A DNA stretch of 64,000 nucleotides from Candidatus Baldrarchaeum yapensis (lineage in GTDB: Archaea; Asgardarchaeota; Baldrarchaeia; Baldrarchaeales; Baldrarchaeaceae), in contig JAEOSH010000003.1 of the NCBI GenBank assembly GCA_016840465.1, positions 28,176 through 92,175 of the forward strand, in the 5' to 3' direction. Position numbers and translations under genes: made by a program. Positions 1 to 10,228 of the stretch are shown piece after piece. The number at the start of each line of letters is the position of its first letter. Within the stretch, counting starts at the first letter, position 1. Under the pieces are notes generated by a model. It was not told where the DNA came from. It did not search any database and saw only the letters and a list, made by a program, of their open reading frames with translations.

Positions 1-27
1 AAAGAATTCTTCGTATCGCATAAAGAT

Positions 28-696
28 ATGATAGTTGGGCTAACAGTGAGAAGGTACGATGGCAGACAGGGAAACTTAATATTCCTCGAGGCAGAAGCAA
101 AATTTCCAGTGAAGGAAATTTCAACATTCAAGGTGTTAATACTCTCGAGCCTCGCTCAGCGTGGAATATACTCGATGAAGCACCATGTGCCGTTCGGCGT
201 CCACGCCTATGTGATCATCGACTGCACAGAGATAACCGGATTAGTGATAAAACTTTTGTCAAAACTCGGAGTTGACTGGAGCACCTTGATATTGAGAAGG
301 TCACAAGCAATAGGCGATTGGATCAAAGTGGAATGTACACTCAATAAAAATAATTTGAGAAGCTTTCTCCATCGCAAGTACACGAGCCTCACTGATATCG
401 ATATAAAGGAAATTGTACGCTTTGCCACTAAAAACGGGGGATCAATCGAAGCAGCATTAATAATGGCGGAAATAATCAATAGGCAGAGAAGAAGGGAGTA
501 TAGTCGCGGAGAGTTGCTGGTAGACAGAAGAGTACTCGTGGATATAGCTGCAGCTGCAAGTTTAGCCGCGGATCTCTGCGGAGTTGAAGAAGTAGACACA
601 TCAATATGGCAAGTAGATCAAGAAGAAGTTGAGAGAAGAAAGAAAGAATTCCTAAGAGATTTTGGAAGGCTTCTTGGCCTTGAAGCTGAACAATGA
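28..696 (+). CDS. conserved hypothetical protein (frame is open to the window edge, so the 5' end may lie outside)
   Basis: 222-aa ORF; codons upstream of 28 remain open to position 1; no family recognised. Confidence 0.6.
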   Translation: MIVGLTVRRYDGRQGNLIFLEAEAKFPVKEISTFKVLILSSLAQRGIYSMKHHVPFGVHAYVIIDCTEITGLVIKLLSKLGVDWSTLILRRSQAIGDWIKVECTLNKNNLRSFLHRKYTSLTDIDIKEIVRFATKNGGSIEAALIMAEIINRQRRREYSRGELLVDRRVLVDIAAAASLAADLCGVEEVDTSIWQVDQEEVERRKKEFLRDFGRLLGLEAEQ

Positions 697-708
697 CTTC
701 GCCTGTTC

Positions 709-975
709 TCAATAAAGTTTTCTTATATCAAACTTTAATTGTATCTCTCTCGCAGCCCTCCTTAGCAAACTCATAATCCTCGAAATCAAAGTCTCGCCGT
801 ACCTTGTTAGGAATATCGTAACCTGACCCCATTGGGGAAAGAACACAACGACGAATAAGAACTTCTCTCCATTCCCGATGTAAAACTCATATCCGTGCCT
901 TCTGTACTTAAATCCGAGATCTCGCACTCCATGTTCGAAGGCGTCCATTATCGATCTCATAAGGTGACTCCTCAT
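709..975 (-). CDS. small hypothetical protein
   Basis: 88-aa ORF, co-oriented with and 2 nt from the next minus-strand ORF. Confidence 0.5.
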   Translation of the reverse strand: MRSHLMRSIMDAFEHGVRDLGFKYRRHGYEFYIGNGEKFLFVVVFFPQWGQVTIFLTRYGETLISRIMSLLRRAAREIQLKFDIRKLY

Positions 976-977
976 CG

Positions 978-1979
978 TTAATAAGTAACTTGTTCTCTAA
1001 TTCTATCCTTCCAATCAGCAAGCTTTTCTATGAGAGAGTTTATACTTCCATGGCCACTCCTCCAAGCCTTAATTTCACGTCCAATTTCGTATCTTATCCT
1101 ACCGCCGAAAGTCTTGAGCCTAGACTCGAGAATCTCGGATAATACCTCAAGCATCATTGCAATATCCGCTGGATTCTGATTTGTCTGCACAATCTTTGCA
1201 ATCTCATTCAATATGTCGACAGTTCTCATGTCCCTCCATTTCTCGCTCAATTCGTTTCGAGATAAGGTGACGGCTGATGGCCTCATAGGAGGCGGAGGGG
1301 GCGATGGAGGAGCCATAGGAGGGGTTTTTGGTTCCTCCATAACTTTAGTTATAGTCGTGGGAGGAGCTACCTGAACTTCTACTCCCTTGGTCATGTATGG
1401 TAGAAACACACTACGTCCTTCCACTTTTACGCATCCCATTGACATTAATTCTTTTAAATGGTCTAAAAGGGAATCTTCATTCAGTTTTAACGACGAAGCA
1501 AGTTGATCGATGGACTTTGAACCCTCAGAGAGTAATAAAAGAACCTTCACTTTGACATTTTCTGAATTTAAAAGCCTCTCCTCTAGGGTCTTTCTCACAT
1601 TCTTGTCGCCAGTTAGGTATCTCGCAACCAGCAACATTAACTCCTCGACATCTCCTTTTGCTTTTTCGGAGGGGGCCTCTGAAGAAACAACTTGGCCTCT
1701 TTCCGAACCCAATTCAACAACTTCTGGTATCTTTTCAGAAAGTATCCGTTTAAGACTCGCCTGCATGCGTAATTTTGCAATCTCTCTTTCCAAGCTTTTT
1801 ACTTTTTCTTCAAGTTTTTCTCTCTCCTCCTCTAAAAGCTTTATTTTATTATTTGTCTCCTCGAGTCTCTGCTTTAACTTTGAGATCTCTAATTTCTGTT
1901 CCTCTATTATCCTATTTTTCTCCTCTAGTAGACGCTTCACCTTTTGTAAGAGAGAAGCGCTGGTGCTCATCTCAATCAC
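978..1979 (-). CDS. coiled-coil protein with winged-helix-like segment and proline-rich linker
   Basis: N-terminal heptad-like Glu/Lys/Leu coil, HTH-like 'LLSEGSKSIDQLASSLKLNEDSLLDHLKELMSMGCVKVEGR', 'PPMAPPSPPPPPMRP' linker. Confidence 0.7.
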   Translation of the reverse strand: MIEMSTSASLLQKVKRLLEEKNRIIEEQKLEISKLKQRLEETNNKIKLLEEEREKLEEKVKSLEREIAKLRMQASLKRILSEKIPEVVELGSERGQVVSSEAPSEKAKGDVEELMLLVARYLTGDKNVRKTLEERLLNSENVKVKVLLLLSEGSKSIDQLASSLKLNEDSLLDHLKELMSMGCVKVEGRSVFLPYMTKGVEVQVAPPTTITKVMEEPKTPPMAPPSPPPPPMRPSAVTLSRNELSEKWRDMRTVDILNEIAKIVQTNQNPADIAMMLEVLSEILESRLKTFGGRIRYEIGREIKAWRSGHGSINSLIEKLADWKDRIREQVTY

Positions 1980-2440
1980 TCACTCCTTAAAAGATGTAGC
2001 TTCTTAAATAATTTTTCGCAGGAACTTGTCAGGGCGTAATTTCTTAACTCCTTAATATCGACCCATCTTGCATCATCTGCATCTGTGGACGGTGATAATT
2101 CCCCACCTTTATAGTCGGCGAGGAAGTCTATTATGACATAATGATACTTCACGTTGCCATCCTTATCGCGTATAATAACATCTATGGCATCGATAACTTC
2201 TCTCGGCTCTATAAAAATTCCCGTTTCCTCAAATATCTCGCGCCTCACGGCATCCCTTAATGTCTCACCGAGTTCAACAACCCCGCCCGGAACACTCCAC
2301 TTCCCCTTTCCCGGATCGTATTTCCTCTTTATCAGTAGGACCTTGTTATCTTTAAACACTACAGCTGCAACGCTCACTATGGGCATTCTCGGGTACTCGC
2401 GCCTCTCGGTCATTGGTAGTACCCTAACAGTAATTTTCAC
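1976..2440 (-). CDS. NUDIX hydrolase
   Basis: Nudix box 'GGVVELGETLRDAVRREIFEETGI'. Confidence 0.93.
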   Translation of the reverse strand: MKITVRVLPMTERREYPRMPIVSVAAVVFKDNKVLLIKRKYDPGKGKWSVPGGVVELGETLRDAVRREIFEETGIFIEPREVIDAIDVIIRDKDGNVKYHYVIIDFLADYKGGELSPSTDADDARWVDIKELRNYALTSSCEKLFKKLHLLRSE

Positions 2441-2637
2441 CGTAAACCTACATCTAGAACGCTTTAAAAGTTTAGATGGCGTTCATAACCTACAATCCCC
2501 CTCGTTAGTATTGAAATCCCAAAACCTCTGATGAAATCTCTACAGAATCGCTGGAGAACGCATAATTAGATGTTGAAAATCACACTAAGACCCACACTTA
2601 TATGAACATTTGTTACAATCTTATGTAATTATGTAGT

Positions 2638-3147
2638 TTGAGGAATCAAGTGGGGTGTGTTGAGATATTCAAGGTTACTGTACGTGGAACTGATTTAAAA
2701 TTCTCAGCGGCGCACTTCCTAATAGGGGAAAACGTGAAAGAGGGAATACACGGCCACAATTATGAGGTCGAGGTCTCAGTATGGGGGGCATTAAACGCTG
2801 ATTACATGGTTGTAGATTTTAGGAAACTAAGGGATCTCGTTAAAGAGATTTGCAAATCCATCGATCATAAGGTAATAATCCCAAAAAATAATGGCTGTCT
2901 GAAAGTAAGTACAAATGGCGATAAGGTCGAGGTGAGGACAGAAACTTCCACATATGTCTTTCCGAGGGACGACGTGGCGTTTCTCCCAATAGAGGCGAGC
3001 ACCGCCGAACTTCTTGCAAAATACTTATGCGACAAAATAATCGAGAATCTGCTGGAACATCATGACAACATCTATGGAGTTGAGGTCAAAATATACGAGC
3101 ATGCCGGTAGCTGTGCAACATATACACGGAAAATCCGTGGTGAGTAA
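2638..3147 (+). CDS. 6-pyruvoyl-tetrahydropterin synthase family protein (PTPS-III-like)
   Basis: 'FSAAHFL...KEGIHGHNYEVEV' Zn-His motifs and 'DHKVI'; catalytic Cys replaced, ExxHGH present. Confidence 0.85.
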   Translation: MRNQVGCVEIFKVTVRGTDLKFSAAHFLIGENVKEGIHGHNYEVEVSVWGALNADYMVVDFRKLRDLVKEICKSIDHKVIIPKNNGCLKVSTNGDKVEVRTETSTYVFPRDDVAFLPIEASTAELLAKYLCDKIIENLLEHHDNIYGVEVKIYEHAGSCATYTRKIRGE

Positions 3148-3634
3148 GCTGGGACGTGGAGTTTACACTTTAGTTATCAGGGTTAAACGTCAATTAAGGA
3201 AGAAAATAGGAAAATTTGGCGAGTATGTATTCCCACCAGGCCTGTACGTCTACATCGGATCTGCAATGGGGGAGGGGTCTACAAGTCTAGAAAACCGGTT
3301 AAAAAGACATTTTTCGAGAAATAAGAGGTTAAAATGGCATATAGACTACTTATTGTGCGATCCGAGCGTTGAACTTGTAGGAGCAATCTATGCGTTATCG
3401 GAGCGAAGACTGGAATGCGAATTATCAAAAACAATTGCACAACATCCCGCATCGAGAGTTATTGTCAGGGGATTTGGCTCGTCGGATTGTACAAGCGGAT
3501 GCCCCTCTCATTTGTATAAAATCGAATTGGAGATACACGATCTCCTTAAGATGTTATTTAAGTGTTTCACAAGTGTCGATGTAGAGCCTCATTGGATTGG
3601 CGCTAAAAACCATAAAACCTTCGTAAAGGAGTGA
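3137..3634 (+). CDS. DUF123 / GIY-YIG-like nuclease domain protein
   Basis: 'GVYTLVIRVKRQL...FPPGLYVYIGSAMG...LENRLKRHF...KRLKWHIDYLL' and 'CTSGCPSHLYKI'; likely GTG start at 3137/3140 overlapping the previous gene (ORF track extends to 3062). Confidence 0.85.
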   Translation: MVSKLGRGVYTLVIRVKRQLRKKIGKFGEYVFPPGLYVYIGSAMGEGSTSLENRLKRHFSRNKRLKWHIDYLLCDPSVELVGAIYALSERRLECELSKTIAQHPASRVIVRGFGSSDCTSGCPSHLYKIELEIHDLLKMLFKCFTSVDVEPHWIGAKNHKTFVKE

Positions 3635-3700
3635 AACAAATTTATATCACAAATACGTGTTCATCTCTCTACTCAAGAACTTCAGGATCGGTGCTGGATT

Positions 3701-4858
3701 TTGAATAGGGTTTACATAATAGGCGTCGGAATGACAAGAGTCGGAAGACATTATGATAAAACGCTAAAGGTCTTAATATCCGATGCGGCTCTTGAAGCAC
3801 TGAAGGACGCGGGCTTCCCAAAAATAGATGCGATTTATTTCTCAAACGCGTACGCGGGAATCGTGGATCATCAGGAAAACATAGCACCTCTCATCGCGGA
3901 CAGCCTGGGTTGTCACGGGATTCCTGCGGTGAGAATAGAATGCTCATGTAGTAGTGGAGGAGTTGCAGTTCATGAGGGCTTTAAGGCCATAGCATCCGGA
4001 ATACACGACGTAGTTCTGGTCATCGGTGCAGAAAAACTTTCAGATCTCGATCAATGTAGCACGACTAGTACTCTGACATCGAGTGAAGATGTAAGCTACG
4101 AAAGCTTCCAAGGTCTCACGATACCCGGAGCATATGCACTAATGACCCGCCAATACATGCAAACATTCCAAGTATCGGAGGAAGATCTTGCAATATGGCC
4201 CGTGCTCATGCATGAACACGCGTACCATAATCCCTATGCACAAATAAGGCGTAGAATTACCGTTAGAGACGTAATCGAGAGCAATCCGGTTGCAGACCCG
4301 ATAAAATTATTAGATTGCTTCTCGGCCGGTGATGGCGCCGCCGCTATAGTAATGGCAAGTGAAAAAATAGCCAAGGGGGTACGCGACAGGGCAGTTGAAG
4401 TAATAGGGATAGGAGCCGCAACTTCTGCTCTACATATGCATGAGAGGCCGGATCTCACGCGCCTTCAAGGAACCGTGGATGCAGCAAGGCAGGCGTACAC
4501 GATGGCAAAGTTGACACCTAAGGACATCCAAGTTATAGAGCTACATGATGCATTCACCATCACTGGTATAATCTCCCTCGAAGATCTGGGGATCGTCGGG
4601 AAAGGGGAGGGTGTGAAGTTTGTTGCCGAGGGTATGACATCGAAGGACGGAAAAGTGCCGACAAATTTGAGCGGTGGGCTCAAGGCGCGCGGTCACCCGG
4701 TCGGTGCAACTGGGATTTATCAAACCGCAGAGGTCGCTCTACAACTCAGGGGAGAATTTCCGGGATTACAAGCACAAAATGACCCAGAGGTGGGTCTCGT
4801 ACATAATGTTAGCGGAACTGGTGCTCTCACAACAGTCACCATTTTAAGGAAACAGTAG
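3701..4858 (+). CDS. thiolase family protein (archaeal SCP-x/acetyl-CoA acetyltransferase type)
   Basis: TTG start; 'ECSCSSGGVAVHEGFKAIASG', 'GGLKARGHPVGATGIYQTAEVALQLRGE'. Confidence 0.9.
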   Translation: MNRVYIIGVGMTRVGRHYDKTLKVLISDAALEALKDAGFPKIDAIYFSNAYAGIVDHQENIAPLIADSLGCHGIPAVRIECSCSSGGVAVHEGFKAIASGIHDVVLVIGAEKLSDLDQCSTTSTLTSSEDVSYESFQGLTIPGAYALMTRQYMQTFQVSEEDLAIWPVLMHEHAYHNPYAQIRRRITVRDVIESNPVADPIKLLDCFSAGDGAAAIVMASEKIAKGVRDRAVEVIGIGAATSALHMHERPDLTRLQGTVDAARQAYTMAKLTPKDIQVIELHDAFTITGIISLEDLGIVGKGEGVKFVAEGMTSKDGKVPTNLSGGLKARGHPVGATGIYQTAEVALQLRGEFPGLQAQNDPEVGLVHNVSGTGALTTVTILRKQ

Positions 4859-4906
4859 AATCACCATACTGATACGAATCACCAACAACACAGCGGAAGT
4901 GGTAGG

Positions 4907-5794
4907 TTGTCCGAGGAGAAGTTCTTACTCTATCTTAGGAAATGGATTGAGCATAACGTCGAACATAACAGAAAACACCTGGAGGAACTCAGAAAACTTC
5001 TGCAAAGAGTGAGAGAACATAACCTCAGAGAAGTGGAAGCGGAGTTGAGCGCAAGTGAGATGTTCATGGAAAAAGTTATTAAAAGCTTGGAAGAGGCGCT
5101 AAAGAGGCTAACAAGAGAACGGAGTGAAGTCGTCACCGCACATGAAGAACAAATGCTCGATCTGGAAGTTGAGATCGATATTCTTGAAATAAACAGAAGA
5201 CTCGCAGATGAGAATAGACGAATATTTGACGAACATGGTATAAAGGTTATAGATGTGAGAGGTGCCATTGGTAGTGGGAAAACATCACTAATAGAGGCAA
5301 TTATTGATAAGTTGAAGGGGAAATGTCGAATAGGCGTGATAGCGGGTGATGTGACAACTACAATAGATGCCGATAGAATAAGGCGTCACGGCGTGGACAG
5401 TATATGTGTAAATACGGGAAAGGAATGCCATTTGGATGCTCTACTGATAAGAAAGGCAATATCTAAAATGAATCTGCCAAATTACGATGTGATATTCATA
5501 GAAAACGTTGGAAATCTGATATGTCCGGCCGATTACCCCCTAGGGGCTCACCTGCACGTTGTTGTGGTCAGCGTGACCGAAGGATCAGATATGATCCTCA
5601 AGCACCCTCTGATATTCAAAGATGCAGATGTGATAGTGATTAATAAGACGGATCTCGCGGAAGAAATGAATGTGGATGTAAATAAACTCGTAAAGGACGC
5701 AAGAAGAGCAAACCCCAAGGCGAAAATAGTAACTACAAGTGTAAAGACTGGAAGAGGAATAGAGGAATTGATAAAGGCACTTGGCTTGTCTTAA
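4907..5794 (+). CDS. hypB: hydrogenase nickel incorporation GTPase HypB-like with ~110-aa N-terminal coiled-coil extension
   Basis: P-loop 'GAIGSGKTSLIEA', 'AGDVTTTIDADRIRRHG', 'ENVGNLICPADYPLGAH', 'INKTDL'. Confidence 0.88.
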   Translation: MSEEKFLLYLRKWIEHNVEHNRKHLEELRKLLQRVREHNLREVEAELSASEMFMEKVIKSLEEALKRLTRERSEVVTAHEEQMLDLEVEIDILEINRRLADENRRIFDEHGIKVIDVRGAIGSGKTSLIEAIIDKLKGKCRIGVIAGDVTTTIDADRIRRHGVDSICVNTGKECHLDALLIRKAISKMNLPNYDVIFIENVGNLICPADYPLGAHLHVVVVSVTEGSDMILKHPLIFKDADVIVINKTDLAEEMNVDVNKLVKDARRANPKAKIVTTSVKTGRGIEELIKALGLS

Positions 5795-6633
5795 TCCGAT
5801 ATCTTCGCTATCGGTGGTAACTGCCGTTTGTGTTCACTGCTCTCAATCATACGTTTTACGTGAAGCACTCGTTCTAACGGTATTGATAGATCTTCCGCAA
5901 CCTCTTCGGGACTCATGCCTAAATCGACAAGACCATGCAATATTAGATCTAGTAAATCATACGTTATCCCAAGTTCACCCTCATCGGTCTGTCCCGCCCA
6001 TAAACCAGCCGTTGGCACCTTCTTTATTATTCTCTCCGGTATACCAAGGTACCGCGCCAGCTGCCTCACCTGAGTTTTGTATAGATCGCCTATCGGCAGA
6101 AAATCCACTCCCCCGTCTCCATACTTGGTGAAATATCCGACTAAAAGTTCACTCTTGTTTCCAGTCCCTGCAACAACACCATTTAACCTGTTAGCATGGT
6201 AATACAGCGTGATCATACGGATACGTGCCATGACATTGCCTAATGAGATTCTGTCACTTTCGTCAAAGTGCCCACACTTGGAGAATACCTCCTTAAACGT
6301 GTCCACAATGGGAGTTATTTCGATAACTTCGAGATCTATCCCAAGCATTTTCGCCACACTGGAGGCATCCTCGTAATCCTCTTTCTTCGTGACATTCGTC
6401 GGTAGAAAAAGTGCATGAATTTTTTCGGGCCCAACCGCTCTGCTACAAAGACACACCACTACCGAACTGTCGATACCACCGCTCATCCCTATAACTATCA
6501 CTGATGCTCCAGATCTCTCGAAGATCTCCTTAATGAATCCTTCTATCCTTTTAGACACCTTCTCGGGGTCTATGCGCAACGACTCCGGCGTAAGTCTTCG
6601 CCCCACATTATCACCTCCTCTGAGGATTGTCAT
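5791..6633 (-). CDS. nadE: NAD+ synthetase
   Basis: 'VIGMSGGIDSSVVVCLC', 'GTGNKSELLVGYFTKYGDGGVDFLPIGDLYKTQVRQLARYL'. Confidence 0.95.
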   Translation of the reverse strand: MTILRGGDNVGRRLTPESLRIDPEKVSKRIEGFIKEIFERSGASVIVIGMSGGIDSSVVVCLCSRAVGPEKIHALFLPTNVTKKEDYEDASSVAKMLGIDLEVIEITPIVDTFKEVFSKCGHFDESDRISLGNVMARIRMITLYYHANRLNGVVAGTGNKSELLVGYFTKYGDGGVDFLPIGDLYKTQVRQLARYLGIPERIIKKVPTAGLWAGQTDEGELGITYDLLDLILHGLVDLGMSPEEVAEDLSIPLERVLHVKRMIESSEHKRQLPPIAKISD

Positions 6634-6845
6634 TTCACACCTTTTAAAATGATACGGAAAAGTTCACATTTTACAGGTTTTTCATTAAACATCTTTCGAA
6701 AAATAGCTTAAAATTCGTACATTTTTCAATTATAATTGAGAATTTCGAACGATTACCGCACACTAATCGGCGGGACAATACAAGCTTCTCACTCAACCTA
6801 AAAATTATTAGGTCCGTTGCCGTAACCTTAGCCAAAGATGAACCC

Positions 6846-8528
6846 GTGGAGCGTTATGACGTAATGTCGGAAAGAGAAAAAGAGTTGATTGAGAGAATAG
6901 TGGAGATGGGGGAGACTCACAATGTTGAAATAAAGAGGATGCTCTACGAGAAAGACCTTAAGCTGGCAGGCCGCAAAGAAAAACTCATTGCGCAACTTAA
7001 GTACATTACAAGCGATGGACCTGGGGTTTTCATAATAGGGTTGGAAGACATTGATGGAAAGCGCTGGGAAGTTTATGGTCTGAGCAGAAGTCAGCTCGAG
7101 AGCAGTGAAAGAATTCTTAAAGCATTATGCGAGGAGGCGGGAATAAGAATAGTGGAGGAGGAAATATTCGAAACGGAATACGGTTATGTCGGAAAGTATG
7201 TCCTTGAAAGGGCGCCGTTGCAAGGAGTTCAAATATCAATAGGGATAAATGTCGTCGGACGGGTGAACGCAGGCAAATCGACGCTGATAGGGGTCATGGT
7301 TACTGGTAAGCTTGACAACGGTAAAGGGAAGGCAAGAGCCTTTTTGTTGAAGCATCCCCAAGAACTAAAGAAAGGGCAGACAGCGGATCTTCATCAGGCG
7401 GTTTTAGGTATCGATGATGACAACAAACCGATATTTTTAGAGTCACCGTTAAACAAGGAGGAGCTGGCGCTTGCTCTCGACAGATCAAGAAAAATAATAA
7501 TATTTCACGACGCACCGGGACACGCGGAATATGCAAAAACGATGATAAGATCCGTCCTAGGACAAGACGCGCAGTACGGACTTGTCCTCATACCAGCAAA
7601 TGACGAATATAAAATAATAGTGTCGGAAGAGATGAGAACGGGACGCCCGAGGCTCGATGAGATAACAAGGGAGCACATGCTACTCTTGATAAACCAGGGA
7701 TTGCCGTTCATGGTCGCAATTTCGAAAATAGATACTGTGTCGAGAGAAGCCCTCCTTAAGGTCATGACGATAGTCAAAAAGACGCTGAAGGATATAGGAA
7801 AAGTTCCCCTCGTCGTACGTACCCTCCAAGATGTAAATATAGCGGCACGGGAACTGCCGCACGGCTCCATCGTTCCAATATTCCAAATATCGACAACCAC
7901 GGGCATTGGTATAAACCTCCTCAGAGAGTTGATAACCAAACTGCCGCCAACAGTGTCCGATGACCTCCTCTCAAAGCCGGCTCTCGCCTATATAGACAAA
8001 GTGTATAGGGGAATATCCGGTACGAACGTCGTGGTGACCGGAACGGTTCGGTCAGGCGTGTTCAAACCTGGGCAGACGGTAATAGTGGGACCCGACGAGA
8101 ATGGAGAATTCCTTGAAGCAAGAATAGCAACGATCGAGATATTCAAGAAGAGAGTGGAACGTGTAAAGGCGGGCGACGCTTTCGGAATAGATTTGAAAAA
8201 GATCGATCCTAAGATCGTAAGACGAGGACAGGTGATCGCAGATCCCGATTTCCCCGTAAAGGCAGTAAGAACTCTTGAAGCGAATATAGTCGTGACCAGA
8301 CATCCGACAAGGATAGTAGAGGGATACTCCCCCGTATTGCACTGTCATACTGTTTCTCAGACTGTCATTTTCGAGAAAATATACGGAAAAAGATACCTTG
8401 TTGTTGGAGATTTTGCAAGGGTGAGAATGAGGTTTAAATTCCGCCCAGAAATGGTACTTGAGGGAGATAAAATAGTAACCCGTGAGAGCAACACCAGAAC
8501 GATAGGAACAATCATAGCCGTTCACTAA
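6846..8528 (+). CDS. GTPBP1-like translation-factor-family GTPase
   Basis: 'GRVNAGKSTLIGV', 'DAPGHAEYAKT', EF-Tu domain II-like C-terminus. Confidence 0.88.
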   Translation: MERYDVMSEREKELIERIVEMGETHNVEIKRMLYEKDLKLAGRKEKLIAQLKYITSDGPGVFIIGLEDIDGKRWEVYGLSRSQLESSERILKALCEEAGIRIVEEEIFETEYGYVGKYVLERAPLQGVQISIGINVVGRVNAGKSTLIGVMVTGKLDNGKGKARAFLLKHPQELKKGQTADLHQAVLGIDDDNKPIFLESPLNKEELALALDRSRKIIIFHDAPGHAEYAKTMIRSVLGQDAQYGLVLIPANDEYKIIVSEEMRTGRPRLDEITREHMLLLINQGLPFMVAISKIDTVSREALLKVMTIVKKTLKDIGKVPLVVRTLQDVNIAARELPHGSIVPIFQISTTTGIGINLLRELITKLPPTVSDDLLSKPALAYIDKVYRGISGTNVVVTGTVRSGVFKPGQTVIVGPDENGEFLEARIATIEIFKKRVERVKAGDAFGIDLKKIDPKIVRRGQVIADPDFPVKAVRTLEANIVVTRHPTRIVEGYSPVLHCHTVSQTVIFEKIYGKRYLVVGDFARVRMRFKFRPEMVLEGDKIVTRESNTRTIGTIIAVH

Positions 8529-8606
8529 TGATACTATGCTCGTGCTACATCTCTTTATAATCCATCCCGCCGATCTCTTAATGCAGCATGTATCGGAGGG
8601 TAGTTC

Positions 8607-10172
8607 TTGGACGTAAAGCAGTACTTGGAAGTACTAAAGCAGGATCCCATGCCCTTCAAAAGTTTCGTCTCACGAGGAGATGTTCCCGATGAAATAGACA
8701 TTCCAGAGCCAAGAATGGACGCAGAAGAGATGGTTAACGACGCGATTCTCATGGTAAAAATGACTAGGATTCCAAGAATAGTTCCGGTAATAGGAGATGC
8801 GGGAATGGGAAAAACACACTTCTTCTGGGCACTTAAGAAGAGGGAGGAGGAAAATAATACTCTTATCGTGTATGTACCGAGCCCACCGAACCCTGCAAAA
8901 GTGTTTTTGCACTTTTACACGTGCCTAATGGACGAATGCGGCCCTTACCTCATCCAATGTGCATCAAAAAGAATCCTAAATCAAGTGGGCAACACGAATG
9001 GAGAACTGAGCGATATGCTTGCGGCCTTAGCACGAAAATACCCAGGAGTGTACGCGGATGTTGCAAAAGCCATCTTACTTTACACATTAGATGAAAAACT
9101 CAAAAGCCTCGCGGAAAGGTGGCTCTATGGTGAAACTCTGAGCGAGGAGGACATGGAAGCGCTGGGAATAAGAAGACCAATTGAAGAGGAGGACATATGC
9201 TTTGCCGCACTGAAAATGCTCATAGAAAACTGCGACAAGGTCGTCCTACTCTACTTAGATGAGATTGAAAGCCCACTCGTGAACTGGGGAGAGGACGCAG
9301 AACGGAAGTTCCTTGATGCAATAAAAAGAATATACAACGAAGTCGGTGGCGTATGTTTCGTGATCACAGCCCTCCCGTCCACATGGAAGAAAATCACACA
9401 AATAATGGACTCAACACTGTTAAGTAGAATGGATGAGCCTGCACGGCTCAGAAAATTCTCCATGGAAAACATAAAAGAACTCTACAAGAAGGCGATGCTT
9501 AAATACTGGGAACAGAAAGGTATAACCCCACCGGATGATGAATACTTCCCGCTCTCGGAAGAAGAACTGGAAGAGATCTATGAAAGGAGTGGTGGGAATC
9601 CAAGAGAAGCCATAAAACTGATAATGAGGAAAATAGTGCAAATTGCAACCGGAAGGTTGCCAATTGATACAACTCGCCGGGAAATCAGACTCACGCATGC
9701 CGCGCTTGCAGATGCTCTCTTCTTTGCAATAAAGAGCATAGCCGAGGAACTAGGGCTACAGGCAAAACTCGTAATGGCATATTCATTCAGCGTAGGAAGC
9801 AAGAAGCAACATGTGGATGCAATACTAGAGGTAAGTGATACATCGAAATCCGTCAAAATAGGCTTGGAGATACCGAATGTGAGAAATTGGAACAGAAGCG
9901 GCGGTGTTGCAGCATATTATGCTCTCATAAGGTTAAAGAACGCAATATTAGCTGGCTTAGTAAGTAAAGGAATATTATTGGTCCCAAAGGGAACTTCAGG
10001 CGCAAAATACAGAAGGGAAGCCGAGGCCCTGAAAGACAAGGTGCTGATAATAGAAATCTCCGAAGATGACGCAAGAATACTTATCGAAATGGAACAAAGC
10101 AGGGTATTGACAAGAGAAAGGACAAGAATATTGGAGGAGATACGATCCTTTATCTCAAATGTCACGCGATAA
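8607..10172 (+). CDS. AAA/P-loop ATPase with extra C-terminal domain
   Basis: Walker A 'GDAGMGKTHF', Walker B 'VVLLYLDEIE'; C-terminal domain not recognised. Confidence 0.75.
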   Translation: MDVKQYLEVLKQDPMPFKSFVSRGDVPDEIDIPEPRMDAEEMVNDAILMVKMTRIPRIVPVIGDAGMGKTHFFWALKKREEENNTLIVYVPSPPNPAKVFLHFYTCLMDECGPYLIQCASKRILNQVGNTNGELSDMLAALARKYPGVYADVAKAILLYTLDEKLKSLAERWLYGETLSEEDMEALGIRRPIEEEDICFAALKMLIENCDKVVLLYLDEIESPLVNWGEDAERKFLDAIKRIYNEVGGVCFVITALPSTWKKITQIMDSTLLSRMDEPARLRKFSMENIKELYKKAMLKYWEQKGITPPDDEYFPLSEEELEEIYERSGGNPREAIKLIMRKIVQIATGRLPIDTTRREIRLTHAALADALFFAIKSIAEELGLQAKLVMAYSFSVGSKKQHVDAILEVSDTSKSVKIGLEIPNVRNWNRSGGVAAYYALIRLKNAILAGLVSKGILLVPKGTSGAKYRREAEALKDKVLIIEISEDDARILIEMEQSRVLTRERTRILEEIRSFISNVTR

Positions 10173-10228
10173 TCAGACGCTGGAAACCCAAAAAATTGTA
10201 AAAAGGTGAAAAATTTAAGGCTCTAGAA

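Noticed and set aside
1510-2007. Long antisense ORFs such as 1510-2007, 23677-24249, 35711-36352 and 36100-36471
   Set aside because: Translations are Ser/Phe/Ile-rich antisense shadows of well-supported genes.
6726-6739. Palindrome TCAATTATAATTGA upstream of the GTPase gene
   Set aside because: Very AT-rich and short; chance or promoter composition explains it as well as an operator.
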